A DNA stretch of 54,042 nucleotides, taken from positions 2,447,449 to 2,501,490 of the forward strand of contig BFEA01000117.1 in the NCBI GenBank assembly GCA_003427395.1, written 5' to 3'. The stretch comes from Chara braunii. Its lineage: Eukaryota > Streptophyta > Charophyceae > Charales > Characeae. Below the pieces are notes generated by a model. The model worked only from the letters and a program-made list of their open reading frames with translations, was not told the origin of the DNA and ran no database searches. Shown one piece after another: positions 12,400 to 24,190 of this stretch. The number at the start of each line of letters is the position of its first letter. The first letter of the stretch is position 1. Position numbers and translations under genes: made by a program.

Positions 12400-12850
12400 A
12401 AAAATTGGCAGCGCTTCCTGTAGGAAAAATGTATTTTCATAATTCGTACTGACTCCAATATGAAAACCGAAATAATCTCGAACTCTAGAAAGTCAAATTT
12501 TATTTAACTCCCTGAACTAGTAAAAATTTTGGCAACATCTCATTTAGAGAAGTAGACTTCCCATATTAATACTGACTCAGATACGAACTCAAACACTTGA
12601 GTTCTATCAAAATAAAATTTACCTAACTCCTTTAGATTTGTAGAAATTTCGGCAGCGCTTCCCGTAGGGGAAGTAATTTTTCAAAATTTATACAAAGCTA
12701 AACAATGAATCTGAAATAATATTGACTTTCCAAAGTCAAATTTTGTTTAACTCCCTGAATTAGTAAAAATTTGAGCACCACTTCCTCTATAAAAAAAGGT
12801 TTTCCATAGTTTTACTAAGTCAAATATAAACTTAAACAAAAGTTGAACTT
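12400..12850 (+). repeat. H1 hairpin array, copy c2
   Basis: Four units near 12412, 12540, 12655 and 12780. The third carries a perfect stem CTTCCC/GGGAAG with loop GTAG. The first is TTCC/GGAA with loop TGTA. Confidence 0.7.
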
Positions 12851-13204
12851 TTGAAAGTCATATTTGACTAACTCATTGGTTTTGTAAAGCCAAGTATAAC
12901 AAATTATCCCAAAAAATGCGAGAATTGACCTAAGTAAAAAAAATTAGCTAAGAAAATACAGAATTTAAATTAAAGTTAGCTTAGAAATGCAGAAATTGAA
13001 CTAACTCTTATGACTTTAGCACGTGGCGAGCAACTAAAGCAACTACCTGTCAAACTGAAACTCAGACTAAGTAGAGATCTCACTCAACCACACGCAAGGC
13101 CAAACCACAATGGTAAGTACTCTAGCCAGCCCTAAGGTCAAACCTTGTCAAACAATAGTTCATAGTCTTTCAATGATTTTTCTCTTATACCCATCTTACA
13201 TAGG

Positions 13205-13950
13205 GCGTAAAGCTAGATCATCTAAACTTATGGAAACATGTCTAGCTCAGCAATTGGATAAACATAAACACAAGGCACTACAATTGTTCTTTCCTTGGGC
13301 ATGCGACTAGGATGTCCAACCTAGTCGCTCTGAATTGTTAAAAGTATCCAAGTTATATACTTTCTGCACCTTAGTATTTTAAGGCAACATATGACAGAAC
13401 CGTTCAACTTAGAAACAAGGTTCAGCCTGCCTCTTTTTATAGTTTATTTTTAATTGATGCTCTCTTAAGTTTATAATAAACTATAGTCAAATCATCCAAA
13501 CATATGGAAACATGTATGACTATCCTGTTCATAAATATAATAGTATAAGAATGTAGTTAAAATTTACCCTTTGGTTCCAGCATGTGTGTGGTTCTAGACC
13601 CGACCATCCCAACTTATGAAGACATGTCTAGTCCTTCGCCTGATCCTCCCTCAGAATAAACAAGAAGAAGTTAAAGTTATCCAAACTTATGGAACTTGCT
13701 CAACTCCTTCTTTCAGAAACCAATAAACATCAGAAACCCCAAATAAAACAAGGAAACAAAACTCTCCAAACTTATGGAAGTCTGCTTGGTCCCTGAAAAA
13801 CAAGCACATGCAGCCCTCGCAGGTCGGAGCAACAAGACCATCCAAGCTTAGTATAACTTAGTCTATTCCTCCAGACAATCAAAATAAACGGAGCGCTAAG
13901 TCGTCCAACTTAGTATAATGCCAAACCTCTAGTTGACCCAGTCAAATGCA
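13205..13950 (+). repeat. H2 stem-variable hairpin array, copy c2
   Basis: Units include AGCTAGA 13211-13217 / TCTAGCT 13241-13247; GAACC/GGTTC near 13397-13426; ATAGTCA 13483-13489 / TGACTAT 13517-13523; CTAGAC 13594-13599 / GTCTAG 13626-13631. Inner stems here are CCA/TGG, TCTA/TGGA and TTC/GAA around AACTTA. Some units (near 13670 and 13760) have lost outer pairing. Confidence 0.85.
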
Positions 13951-14369
13951 CACAAGACCACCTTCCTCCCACCTTTCCCCCACATGCAAACCCTTTTCAC
14001 AATCTGACATCAGGCAAAACAACAAAAAACGAAACTGAGATTGTTCACACATTCCTTTACTCAAGTTTGATTTGTGTTCTGAAATTCAAACTCAAAGTCA
14101 AATAGAGATGCATGCAGTACACTCAGTCAAACTGTAGCAAGAAGCACATGTAACGGTGTTAACTGGGTTTATAGAAGGAGAGAAAGGTTTACGTCTTAGT
14201 TCACTGCCTCCAGAACTCCTCCTAAGTTTCGGCAGAGCTCCTACAATTTGTGGACAGACTCCCCATAGAGTATTGATGCGGTCCTACGGGTTGCAATCCC
14301 GCCTGCCGCCTTCCTCTCGTATCCAAGATTAGACTTAGAGTAAGAAGGGCAAAAAAAGGGGTTTCAGAC

Positions 14370-15730
14370 TCTCGAGATACAAGAGGGGGACAAACTCAAC
14401 TCTCAGGAGAGGGCCTAGAGACCTTCATGCTCTTGAGCATCCCGCAATGTTGGGCAAAAGCGTATAACAACTCGGTCAAATATAGTCAAACTGTTGAACG
14501 ACTCCCCTTGAACGCTAGTGATCCGAAGGGTATTGTCCACAGGTAAATTTGCAACCTTGCGACCCACCTCCCGCTGCTCAATCAATGCACAGGCTAACAA
14601 CCAAGTCTACACCCTGCGACTACTTTCCTCGTGTGTGCAGGTTGACGAGAAGAGTGGCACACCGGCCAATAGACGAATTTGTGGCACCGGCGGCTGGTCT
14701 GTTGTGACTTTGACCAGCAAGCTAAGCACTACCTCGGTTAATAAGAGGGTCTCTAACTCTGCGGCGGTTCCCCCGCTCCACTGCTCCAATAGGATAGGTG
14801 GTGTAAAGCCGACAAATAAGCCATCAATTTACGTTTGGTCTCCCTGCTATTCCGACTGCTGAAATGGGCGGCATACTGACCAACAATTGTCCTTGCTATT
14901 TTGTGGTTGGCTTTACTTCACTATTACTAGCGGAATGGGCAGCGTACGGCTGGTAGATAGGCCCCTGATTCGGCAGCTGCATCGTTCCACTTTGTTCCAA
15001 GAAGCGGGCAACACTTTGATCAACCGATAAAATTCACTATCTTCACGCCGGGTCTGTTGTTGCGTAGACTGATGGGATGAGAGGCATACTGACCAGCAGA
15101 CATACCTATAGCGGTTTTCTCCCCGTTGTCCCCTTCGAGCAGGTAAGTCTCCGCTTTTGTCTCTCGATCCTCGCCTCTTCCTTTCACGTCTGCACTCGCT
15201 CGTTGCCCAACTCGTACCTGTTACCTCCCTGGTGATAGTCTGGTCATCGTGATCAGCCCGTGGCTTTCCGTAATGAGCCTATCTACTCAACGATCAGGTT
15301 CGGATGAAGTCAGAAGGACTTAATCGCGGGGAGGGAGAGTAGCACACAAAACACTAGTACCACGACAAGTGTTGGGTTACGATCCGTAGCATGATGAACT
15401 CCTCGATGACGGCTGTTATGATGAGCACAAACACAGAAAACAGTACCATGGTGGAGAACGATAGTCAGCACCACGACCACAGGGTACAAACAGTAGCCTC
15501 GTCTCTCGCTTTCTTTGTAAATGCAGAATGAGTCTTCAGTTAGGGTAGAGAAAGGTTCACCTTCCCTGCAAAGCTTCACTCCTGCACAGTGTTTGAAAGG
15601 CGAGTCTCCAATTCCCTGTGACTCGCCTCTCGCTACCTTCACCAATAGGACGAGCAACGCACTAGCCAACAGGTAAGCATCCAACCCGATGCTAGTTTTC
15701 ACACTGCTTTCACCAACGGAACGAGAGAAA
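14370..15730 (+). repeat. Module E, copy c2: splice-donor-like short repeats
   Basis: Donor-like sites CGAGCAG|GTAAGT near 15130 and CCAACAG|GTAAGC near 15672, the latter following GGACGAGCAACGCACTAG. Arms ACTAGC (15661-15666) and GCTAGT (15691-15696) pair perfectly where c1 has GGCCA/TGGCC. No conserved coding frame is seen. Confidence 0.55.
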
Positions 15731-17306
15731 TCAAAGTGAATTTTTTCGCAAAAGTGCGGAAGTATTCACTCGGTTCCAAAATCTTCCTTCCTAGGCGCAG
15801 CTATCCACTAATCTAACTTAAGCCCCATCCTCTATCTCGCAAATCTAACATTATCATCTGAATCGCCCTATAGGAAAGCCCCTAGCTACACCTTCCCTTC
15901 TTAAAATCTGATTCGAAATGAGCGAGATATGCTCATTTTCTTCCTCTTCGATCTCTTAACCACCTCTAACTATCTCGCACCACTTTTCTCACTAACTCCA
16001 ATTTGACCAACTTTCTACCAATTATAACCTTAGAATCAGGGTTGCCAGCCTTGAAAACCCCCGATTCAGGTCCTCCCTCGCCCGATTTTGTCTGGAAATG
16101 AGCGGGTTACACATTTTTTTATCTTCCTTCTACAACATCTCCTCGTCGTCAATGCCGTGCCAAGTGGGCAGAATCTCCCATTGCCGAGCGCATCGGTCCG
16201 GCACCGCACAGGGGCAGCGCGGGACCCTCTCGACCGCGTCACGCAGGAGTTGGTATGTTCCTTCGTCGCGAATATACATGGAGCTTCCGGAAGCCGCTCT
16301 GATCGAGTGCGCCAGCCATACCTCTCGAGAGCCCCTACGACATGATAGGGCCTACACGAGGCACGACTTACATCCACCTTACGGGAGTTGTCACCTCCCT
16401 TCGGTGGGCGTATTCCCGTCGAGCTATTAGTCCACAGTACGAAAGTTTATAAGTAGCAATCGCAGAGGTGGACCAGCCGAGGGCGTTTCTCGTCCGTTGT
16501 ACTAGCATTGGGGGTACACGCAGTAATACGCCTCTATCGGGCCCGCACGCGGACCGACGCACTGGGGTGGCTGAAACCCCATGCGCGATTCGATGTCGAT
16601 CGACTATGACTTATCCCACTCACCACTCATACACCACTCTACAAACACAAACACAAAAACGCACACACCCACACAAAATGACACAAAACAAACATCGCGA
16701 CAACGCTCCTAGTCCCTTAGTAGCTATCCCATAACTTTCCGATGCGGAAATCGGATAGGCGTCCCGCACGAGACTTAATATAAGACCACGTGAACGGAGG
16801 GCCTTCTCATATCGACTCGCAATGCCAACGTACGCAAGCAGTCGCGAAGATAGCGCACTATGTAGTGTCTATAATCAAAGGGTCCCTAGTGGATCCGAGT
16901 ACCGCCTATGACACTCAAGTGTCAGACTTGAAGTCTCGCGAGGGTCTACTCCCTCACGACATTGCACGGCTGAAGGAATAGCGGTGCGACCGCCGCGAGA
17001 CCTCCGGCCTTTGGCCTGAGCGTCTCGGCAGGTGGGGCAATTAGGCTCCGCGTGGGGGGAGATTCCTTCCCTGCAGAGTCTATGGCCTGGGATGTCCTGG
17101 ACAAAAACCTTGAATCCCGGCCCAGGACCAACGTCCGTCTAAGAAATCTCAAAAAAATATTGAATCATAAAGTGGGGTCTTCATTTTCCTCTCAGCCCCA
17201 ACCCTTATTTAAATCCTTTCAGGCGTGGGCCTACTCGTGCCACGCTTACACCCAACATAGATACTCACACATATATATATATACAGGGTAACCGACGTTC
17301 GGGACG

Positions 17307-17713
17307 CACTCGCTGTTAACGACCACCTGAAATTTCAGAATGAAAGATTCTAAAGTGGTCTGAAACCGCTTAAATGGCCTGAAGACACTTCAAGTCACTT
17401 CAGAAGTTTCGGGTGATTTGCAGGATCAGTTTTATGTTTTTTTTTTTTTTTTTTTTTGCCTGTTTTTTCAGCCACTTCAGGTCATTTCCGGAATTTCAGG
17501 TGGGGACCTGAAACCGCTGAAGTGGGTGAAGCTTCTGAATGGGGTTTCAGGTACCCCCATCCAAATGGTTGGATGGGGGTACCTGAAACCCCTTTCAGAA
17601 GCTTCAACCATTTCAGGACATTTCAGGAATTTCAGGTGGGGACCTGAAACCGCCGAAGCGGCTGAAGCTTCTGAAAGGGGTTTCAGGTACCCCCATCCAA
17701 ATGGTTGGATGGG
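17307..17713 (+). mobile_element. Foldback (hairpin-array) element, left part
   Basis: Begins CACTCGCTGTTAACGACCAC at 17307, matching the terminus of the complete copy at 33532-34047. Inside is a palindrome at 17528-17605 with about 37 bp of near-perfect stem centred on CCATCCAA-ATGG-TTGGATGG. A second copy of the same palindrome begins near 17660 and runs into the gap just after its centre. No coding capacity. The right end and its target duplication cannot be seen. Confidence 0.85.
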
Positions 17714-18311
17714 NNNNNNNNNNNNNNNNNNNNNNNNNNNNNNNNNNNNNNNNNNNNNNNNNNNNNNNNNNNNNNNNNNNNNNNNNNNNNNNNNNNNNNN
17801 NNNNNNNNNNNNNNNNNNNNNNNNNNNNNNNNNNNNNNNNNNNNNNNNNNNNNNNNNNNNNNNNNNNNNNNNNNNNNNNNNNNNNNNNNNNNNNNNNNNN
17901 NNNNNNNNNNNNNNNNNNNNNNNNNNNNNNNNNNNNNNNNNNNNNNNNNNNNNNNNNNNNNNNNNNNNNNNNNNNNNNNNNNNNNNNNNNNNNNNNNNNN
18001 NNNNNNNNNNNNNNNNNNNNNNNNNNNNNNNNNNNNNNNNNNNNNNNNNNNNNNNNNNNNNNNNNNNNNNNNNNNNNNNNNNNNNNNNNNNNNNNNNNNN
18101 NNNNNNNNNNNNNNNNNNNNNNNNNNNNNNNNNNNNNNNNNNNNNNNNNNNNNNNNNNNNNNNNNNNNNNNNNNNNNNNNNNNNNNNNNNNNNNNNNNNN
18201 NNNNNNNNNNNNNNNNNNNNNNNNNNNNNNNNNNNNNNNNNNNNNNNNNNNNNNNNNNNNNNNNNNNNNNNNNNNNNNNNNNNNNNNNNNNNNNNNNNNN
18301 NNNNNNNNNNN
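17714..18311. other. Assembly gap (598 Ns)
   Basis: A run of 598 unknown bases. It starts inside the second palindrome of the foldback element, immediately past its centre, which suggests that the hairpin defeated sequencing or assembly. Long reading frames that cross the Ns are artefacts. Confidence 0.95.
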
Positions 18312-18439
18312 GATATGTTATGGAGAAAAATAAATTAAACAAGATTTGTCTGAGCATTACATCCGAATTCCTTACCAAATTTGAAATAAAAATAAAATAC
18401 AAAAAATAAATACTAATAATAAAAATAAATAAAAATAAA

Positions 18440-18830
18440 AAGAGAATTAAATTTAGTGAGTGCGCGAGCATGTTTTCGACCCCGCCATCTTTGGCAATTT
18501 TTTTTTTTTTTTTTGGCATAGCTAAATGCCTTGAAAATTTACAGATGTGTACTTCACATAATACAAAACCCACTAAAAAAGTTTCAAAAAATAATAAAAG
18601 TGTTTAGACCACGAACTAAACTGAAAACAAAAAGTAAAAAGTGAAAAAATACGTGGGCGAGCACATTTTGACACTGCCATCTTTGGCGATTTTTAATTTT
18701 TATTGGACTTCGCCAAATGACTTGAAAATTTCCAGGCATGTACCTCACGTCATACAGAACTCACAAAAAAAATTCAGAAAAAAAGTGATTATTTTTACAC
18801 CACGAATTAATTTTTGGCGGGGGCCGAACG
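18440..18830 (+). repeat. 193-bp tandem duplication
   Basis: The phrase GAGCA...TTTTnGACnCnGCCATCTTTGGC occurs at 18466 and 18659, a period of 193, followed by diverged but alignable sequence (CTTGAAAATTT, ACTTCACnTnATAC, CACTAAAAAA). It is AT-rich and non-coding. Confidence 0.75.
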
Positions 18831-18867
18831 CGGTCAGGTTCGGACCCCGTACGGGACCCTGAACGCG

Positions 18868-18907
18868 CGTACGTACGGAGGTCTGCCCGGGGACCTCCGT
18901 ACGTACG
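18868..18907. repeat. 16-bp perfect hairpin
   Basis: CGTACGTACGGAGGTC at 18868-18883 pairs exactly with 18892-18907 around the loop TGCCCGGG. The core GTACGGAGG recurs several times near 28750-28795. A (TA)n tract follows at 18922-18940. Confidence 0.85.
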
Positions 18908-19629
18908 GGCTAGTAACCATGTATATATATATATATATATACACACAAACTGGGAATAATCTCAGTGGGACTCCTCACACCCATGTATATATGTATGCAA
19001 ACGCAGGCAGTCAAATCCAAAGTTCGAATCACCAAATATACATGCACTCACATCAAAGATTCAACCAGAAAGTCCACGCACTACACGGAGTCAACTCTAA
19101 CCAATCTATACTCATACCCCTCGCTTTAGCCATGCAACCCCCAGCCTCTTGTTCAACCAACCTTAATTAAATACTTAGTGCCTTTGGTAAATGACCATTC
19201 AATAAAAGTCCGGGTGAAACCTTCACAAAACAATAAAAATCACCAGGGCTAAAGCCTTTTTAGGTTGAGTATTGAGGATGAATTGGAATTGAGTCGTAAA
19301 CCAACGAATTGGCAACCGACCTGTTATCAGTGATAACAGAAGGTGATCCTCGTAGGATCAAGCTGAATCTAACCCAAATCTTGAATCAATCGATCAAGAG
19401 GACCTGTAACACACGACAGACCAATTCCCCAAGCTAAATCTATAAATTCATCGATAATAATCCCCGTATCACGATCTCACTCAAATCATCCTAATTAACT
19501 AAGCCTAAGCCTATCTTTAAGCAAGTGCCAACATAAGGGTAGACCCTGACAGAATCTCCTGTGTACGGAGTGGATCTTCTAGAATTTTCACCTGTCAAAA
19601 TGTAATATAACTTCTTTAAACTAAGAAAA

Positions 19630-20670
19630 TTTCGGCAGCGCTTCCCGTAGGAAAAGTGCCCCCGCATAATTTATACTAACTCAAAAATTAAACCTTTAAT
19701 TCTAGAAAGTCAAAATTTTGTCTAACTCCTTGAATTAGTAAAAATTTTGGCAGCACCTCCTCTAGAAAGGGAGACTTCCCAGATTTATAATAGGTGAGAC
19801 ATGAACTCAAACATAAAATATGGGTTCAACCAAGACAAAATTTAATTAACTCCTTATATTTATAGAAATTTCGACAGCGCTTCCCGTAGGGGAAATGCTA
19901 TTCCAAGATTTATACAAATCCAAGTTTAGAATCTGAAATGACTTTGATTTTTCAAGGTTAAGTTTTTTTTAACTCATTGAATTAGTAAAAATTTGTGCAG
20001 CACTCCCTTTAGAAAAGGAGGCTTTTCAAATTTTTATTAAGCCAAAAAGTTAAAAAAAACTAGACCTGGAAAAATACAAAGTCTGACTAACTCCTTGGTT
20101 TTGTAGAAATTTTGGCAGCGCTTCCCGTACAACAGAAAAATTCCCATGAGAAATAAAAGTTGAAAAAACATTCCATAAAAATAAAATCCTTCATATTTAT
20201 AAATTATCATTCAAATGTTTGTTTAATTTAAAAATTTTCAATTTTATTTGATAAGTATCCATCTAAATATGAACTTTCCCTTCTTACTACATCTATTTGT
20301 TCAAGATGGAATGGAAGCCTGGACGAGTTTATGAAATATTGTAATTAAACTTTCATTCTACTACAACAAATGTCGTCTAATTTAGATTGGATTAACCTAT
20401 TTATGACTGAAAATCCTTATTTAGAATGACAGTCTAATTAAAATATTTCATGAACTCATTGAGACTTTCATTTAATCTCTAACATGCAGTTCAAATAAGA
20501 AGGGATAACCCATTATTGGAAGGAAAGTTTTCAAGTAAGATGAAAAAAATTTAAAATTGAAATTTAAAAGTTAAAATGTAATTTTACTATAAAATGATTA
20601 TTTAATTTTGAAATTTTTTTATGTTGTAGAGAAAGTGACTTACCAAGATTTATACAAGACCAAGTATAAT
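19630..20670 (+). repeat. H1 hairpin array, copy c3
   Basis: Units near 19638, 19752, 19878, 19995 and 20117. The last is split by the MITE at 20130-20626 and resumes at 20629. Arms include CTTCC/GGAAAAG and CTCC/GGAG. Confidence 0.7.
20130..20626 (+). mobile_element. 497-bp MITE with TA target duplication
   Basis: Flanked by TA at 20128-20129 and 20627-20628. The left end CAACAGAAAAATTCCC and the inverted right end CAACATAAAAAAATTTC form imperfect terminal repeats. Inside, GAGTTTATGAAATATTGTAA (near 20327) and an inverted counterpart near 20455 make the element a long imperfect hairpin. Removing the element restores an H1 unit (CTTCCCGTAGAGAAAG), as in other copies of the array. It is AT-rich with no open frame. 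TA duplication is typical of Tc1/mariner-related MITEs; that family call is inference. Confidence 0.85.
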
Positions 20671-20929
20671 AAAAGATCCCAGAAAATGCAGAAATTAACC
20701 TAAGTAAAAATGCAGGAATCGAAACTAACTCTTATGACTCTAGCACGTGACGAGCAAGTAAGGCAACTACCTATCAAATTGAAACTGAGACTAAGTAGTG
20801 GCCTCACTCAGTCACATGCAGGCCAAACCACAAAGGTAAGTACTCTCACCACCCCAAGTTTATCTGAACAAACAATAGTTCATGATCTTTCAATGATTTA
20901 ACCCCTTATACCCAGCTTACATAAGGCAT

Positions 20930-21830
20930 TAGGTCAGGGCACCCAAACTTATGGAATGTGCCGAACTTAGCCAACGAGTATACACGAAACAGAGGGCACA
21001 ACTACTTTTCTCTTCTTAGGGCATATGACTAGACCATTCTAGTCGCCTTGAACTGTTTAAAATATCCAGATTATATATACCCATCTTTCCTTTATCTTCG
21101 AAGGTTGCATATGACTTGAACTAACTTAAGTTCGGCCTGCCCCATCTTACCATCAATTATATTATTAATTATACTCTTTTCAATATTTTGATAAACTATA
21201 GTCAGACTACCTAAACTTATAGAATAGTCTGGCTAGCCTGTTCTTAAATAAGGTAGTAATAGGATATAGCCAAGTTATAACCTCTGGGTTCCATCATGTG
21301 CGAGGCTTTGAGTCAGAGCACCTGAACTTACAGAACAGTCTGACCCTCTGCCTCATTCGTTCCTCTATGATTCAACTTATGCGAGGCATTGGGCTAGATC
21401 ACCTAAACTTATAGAATGATCTGCCCTTTGTCAAGTTCATTCCCTTAAAATAAAACAGGATCGGGCTGAGCCACCTAAACTTATAGAATGGCTTAGACCT
21501 CCTCGTTCAGAACCAATTAAACAGAGGAAAACCTAAAATAAACAAGGCAACCAAGACACCTGAACTTACAGAACGCACTTGGTCCCTGAAGAAGTCAATC
21601 ACGAACAGCCCTCGCAAGTCAGAGCAACCAGATCACCTAAACTTATAGAATAATCTGATTCTCAAAGCAAACTCACAGCACTGGGTCTTCCCAAACTTAT
21701 GGGGACTTCCCATCCTCTCGAGCAATCAGACCATCTAAACTTATAGAGTGGTCAGACGCTCCACACCAGCCCAAAATAAACAAAGCACTGGGTCTCCCCA
21801 AACTTACGTGGACTCCCCAGCCTTGATAAC
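20930..21830 (+). repeat. H2 stem-variable hairpin array, copy c3
   Basis: The clearest array. GGCAC 20938-20942 / GTGCC 20958-20962; CAGACTA 21203-21209 / TAGTCTG 21225-21231; GTCAGA 21312-21317 / TCTGAC 21339-21344; AGATCA 21396-21401 / TGATCT 21417-21422, extended by GGGC/GCCC past a 1-nt bulge; ACCAAG 21550-21555 / CTTGGT 21578-21583; CAGAT 21629-21633 / ATCTG 21653-21657. Further units near 21480, 21690, 21727 and 21795. Inner stems are CTA/TAG, CTG/CAG and CCA/TGG around AACTTA. Confidence 0.9.
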
Positions 21831-22289
21831 CTAGTCAACCTTCACACAAAACTGCTTCCCTTCCTGCCCTTTCCCAGATGCAATCTCTTTAAGCAGTATG
21901 CTTTCACACGGTCAACAAAAGATGAAACTGAGGTTGCCCAAACATTATTTTATTTAGTCTGGTTTAAGTCATGAAAATCAGACAAAAGTCAAAGTAGGGT
22001 TGCATACCAGATACTCAGTCAAACATGCAATGGGCAATACAGATAAGGACTATAATCTGGGTTTATAGACGGAGATGGGTGGTTACCTCTTAGTTCCCTG
22101 CCTCCATAACTCCTCCTGAGTTCCGGCAGAGCTCCCACAATCGGTGGGGTAACCTCCCACGTAGGCCTTGCTGCGGTCCTACGGGTTGCAATCCCGCCTG
22201 CCGCCTTCCTCTCAGGTCAGGACTTGACTTAGAGTAAGAAGGGGAGAAGATAAGGGGTCTGAGACTCTCGAGATACAAGAGGGGGACAA

Positions 22290-24190
22290 CTCAACTCTTA
22301 GGAGAGAGCATTGATACCTTCACTCGCCTGAGGGCCCCGCAATGGCAGCCAAAACATGCACCAGTTTGGTCAAAATTAATATTAAACTACCTCAGTCAAC
22401 CCTCTGATGACCTCTTTGTTCACAACAGCAACCCCCTTCGCAAGCCTCGTCACTCCTCTAAGTCTCAACACCCCTCCTTATCCCAATCGCCGCTTACACA
22501 GCAGTCTGTAACAGTCAGCAACAGCCAACCGCAGTATGTAGCAGCCAACTGCAGTATGCAGCAGTCAGCAACAGTATGCACCACGGTACCACACAACCCT
22601 TAAACATAAGCGTCACCATCCTCCACCTAGCTATACCTCGGACTAGTTTCAACACTATGCACAACTACCGTGATGACGAACAGCAGTGCATAGCGAGGGG
22701 CGACGTTGCGTATAGCACAATGCACAGTACATCACATCACGGCCAGACAGACCAGTAGATAGAACGCCCGACTGTAGCCCAAACCAGCAACGTCAGCAGC
22801 TCACCAACCAACTAGTGGACCACAGCAACACCATGCTGTATTTAGTGACACCGTTCCTCATCAGTAGCAGCATGCTAGCAGCGATATCGAGTGTCTAGTA
22901 GCAACCCAGACCTGAAAACCCACAGCTACGACACCAACCGGTTGTTAGAGCAGTTACACACCGTTCGAACTTGCAACAACAACACTCATGTCAATATGCC
23001 AGCCTTCATAATGAGCAGATACGTGCCCCACACCTTTCTCTTTCCCACGATCTCTCCTTCTCCTGTCTCCCTCTTCATAGCTCACGCGTTCGTTTGCCCA
23101 TTGGTCCATACGCACCCGCCCGTCGGCAGTTTAGCACCAGAGCTCATCTTTCGGCTCAGCCTGCTCTACTCGTTCGAGCCCTCCAGTCAATAGGCAAACC
23201 TCTATCCTCGCGGCAGTGCTCGCGCTACCTCCATCAGCCCAATGAGCAAAACTGGAATGAATCTTCCGCTGGTCAGGGAGAAATATAGTGTTTCCGACCG
23301 TGCTACTCTCAATATACACTCTATTCATAGCCGGTTCCTCAGCGGGTCTGCATCTTCGACAAGCCTGGATCGTCTCAATCAGGTACGTACGCTCGATTTT
23401 TATTACTTCATTTCTGTTCTTCTCTCTCCTTTTGCTACAATCCTCTTACGCCTGCTTGTATCTGGCTGCTTCGTTCTCCGTTGACCCTCCGCTTCTTCCA
23501 ACCCGGACTGCGCAGTTTAAGTTTCGAGCGAACTGCTATGCACCACCACCCATAGAGTCAAGAAGGAGTTCTCAACATATCAACCCTTGCTTGTCCGTAG
23601 GCTAGTCGTCCAACAGTCCCGCCACGAAACTGGGCATGAAAGGAGATCCCTACATAGCCACTCAGCAGGTTGAAATCCCGTTCGCCCTCGGAGTTAACCA
23701 GACAGTTACTCCATCAACTAAGGATGGCGAAGCCCGTAGTGAGATAGAGGGAGGCTATCCCCCCTTGATGGGATGAGCAACACGCTGGCCAACTGGTAGG
23801 TCTCCGACCCCACAACTGAGCTTACTCAACTTCTGTCGTTGGGATGAGCATCATACCAGCTGACAAGCATGTATCCGACCCCGTGGCTGCCCCCGAGCTA
23901 CTTCCATCGATATGGCGAGCAAAACGCATCAGCCCCTGGTAAGTCTTCAATATGCGGTTGGCCGCATACTACTTCCATTGATAGAATCGGAAAATTCAGA
24001 TGAATCTTCCCCGAAACAAAACCTGGTACATCGCCTTGGCAGACAATCAAATGGTATCAAGAGGCGCTGCTGCTGGCGGCATTCTTGTCGACGAACGTAC
24101 GCGGCGTCGTGACTGTGGAGACAACTACGAATCAGCAACCCGGCTAGCGTGGCAACCCAATGGAAAATCCTCGCAATCAACTTAGTAAGT
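22290..24190 (+). repeat. Module E, copy c3: splice-donor-like short repeats
   Basis: Repeated blocks GGGATGAGCAACACGCTGGC (near 23769), GGGATGAGCATCATACCAGC (near 23840) and TATGGCGAGCAAAACGCATC (near 23911). Donor-like sites are AATCAG|GTACGT near 23380, CCTGGTAAGT near 23936 and TTAGTAAGT near 24182. A short (CT)n follows at about 24187-24210. The open frames here are not shared with c1 or c2. Confidence 0.55.
22498..22585 (+). repeat. Degenerate short minisatellite
   Basis: Imperfect tandem units built on GCAGTATGCAGCAGTCAGCAACAG, repeated about four times. Present in c3 only. Confidence 0.6.

Larger units (their letters stand above)
10775..16110 (+). repeat. Composite structured repeat, copy c2
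   Basis: Modules: A 10775-11200, B 11230-11660, C 11690-14150, D 14160-14345, E 14370-15730, F 16020-16110. Module G is missing, and module A of c3 starts about 65 bp further on, so c2 and c3 are nearly contiguous head to tail. Module A has the stem CTCGCG 10871-10876 / CGCGAG 10902-10907, where c1 has CTCCCG/CGGGAG. Module B has CACAGGT 11523-11529 / ACCTGTG 11534-11540, where c1 has ACAGGC/GCCTGT. Confidence 0.75.

Noticed and set aside
16088-16734. Protein gene in module A (similar peptides RVRQPYLSRAPT in several copies)
   Set aside because: The peptide similarity simply follows DNA similarity; frames shift and stop differently in each copy, and the paired stems explain the conservation better.
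17418-18573. Long open frames of about 210-306 codons spanning 17.4-18.6 kb on both strands
   Set aside because: They owe their length to the run of Ns; the real flanks are foldback palindromes and AT-rich DNA.
24045-24060. Retrotransposon primer-binding site (TGGTATCAAGAGGC, like initiator-Met)
   Set aside because: It has one extra base relative to the tRNA 3' end complement and lies inside module E with no LTR before it.
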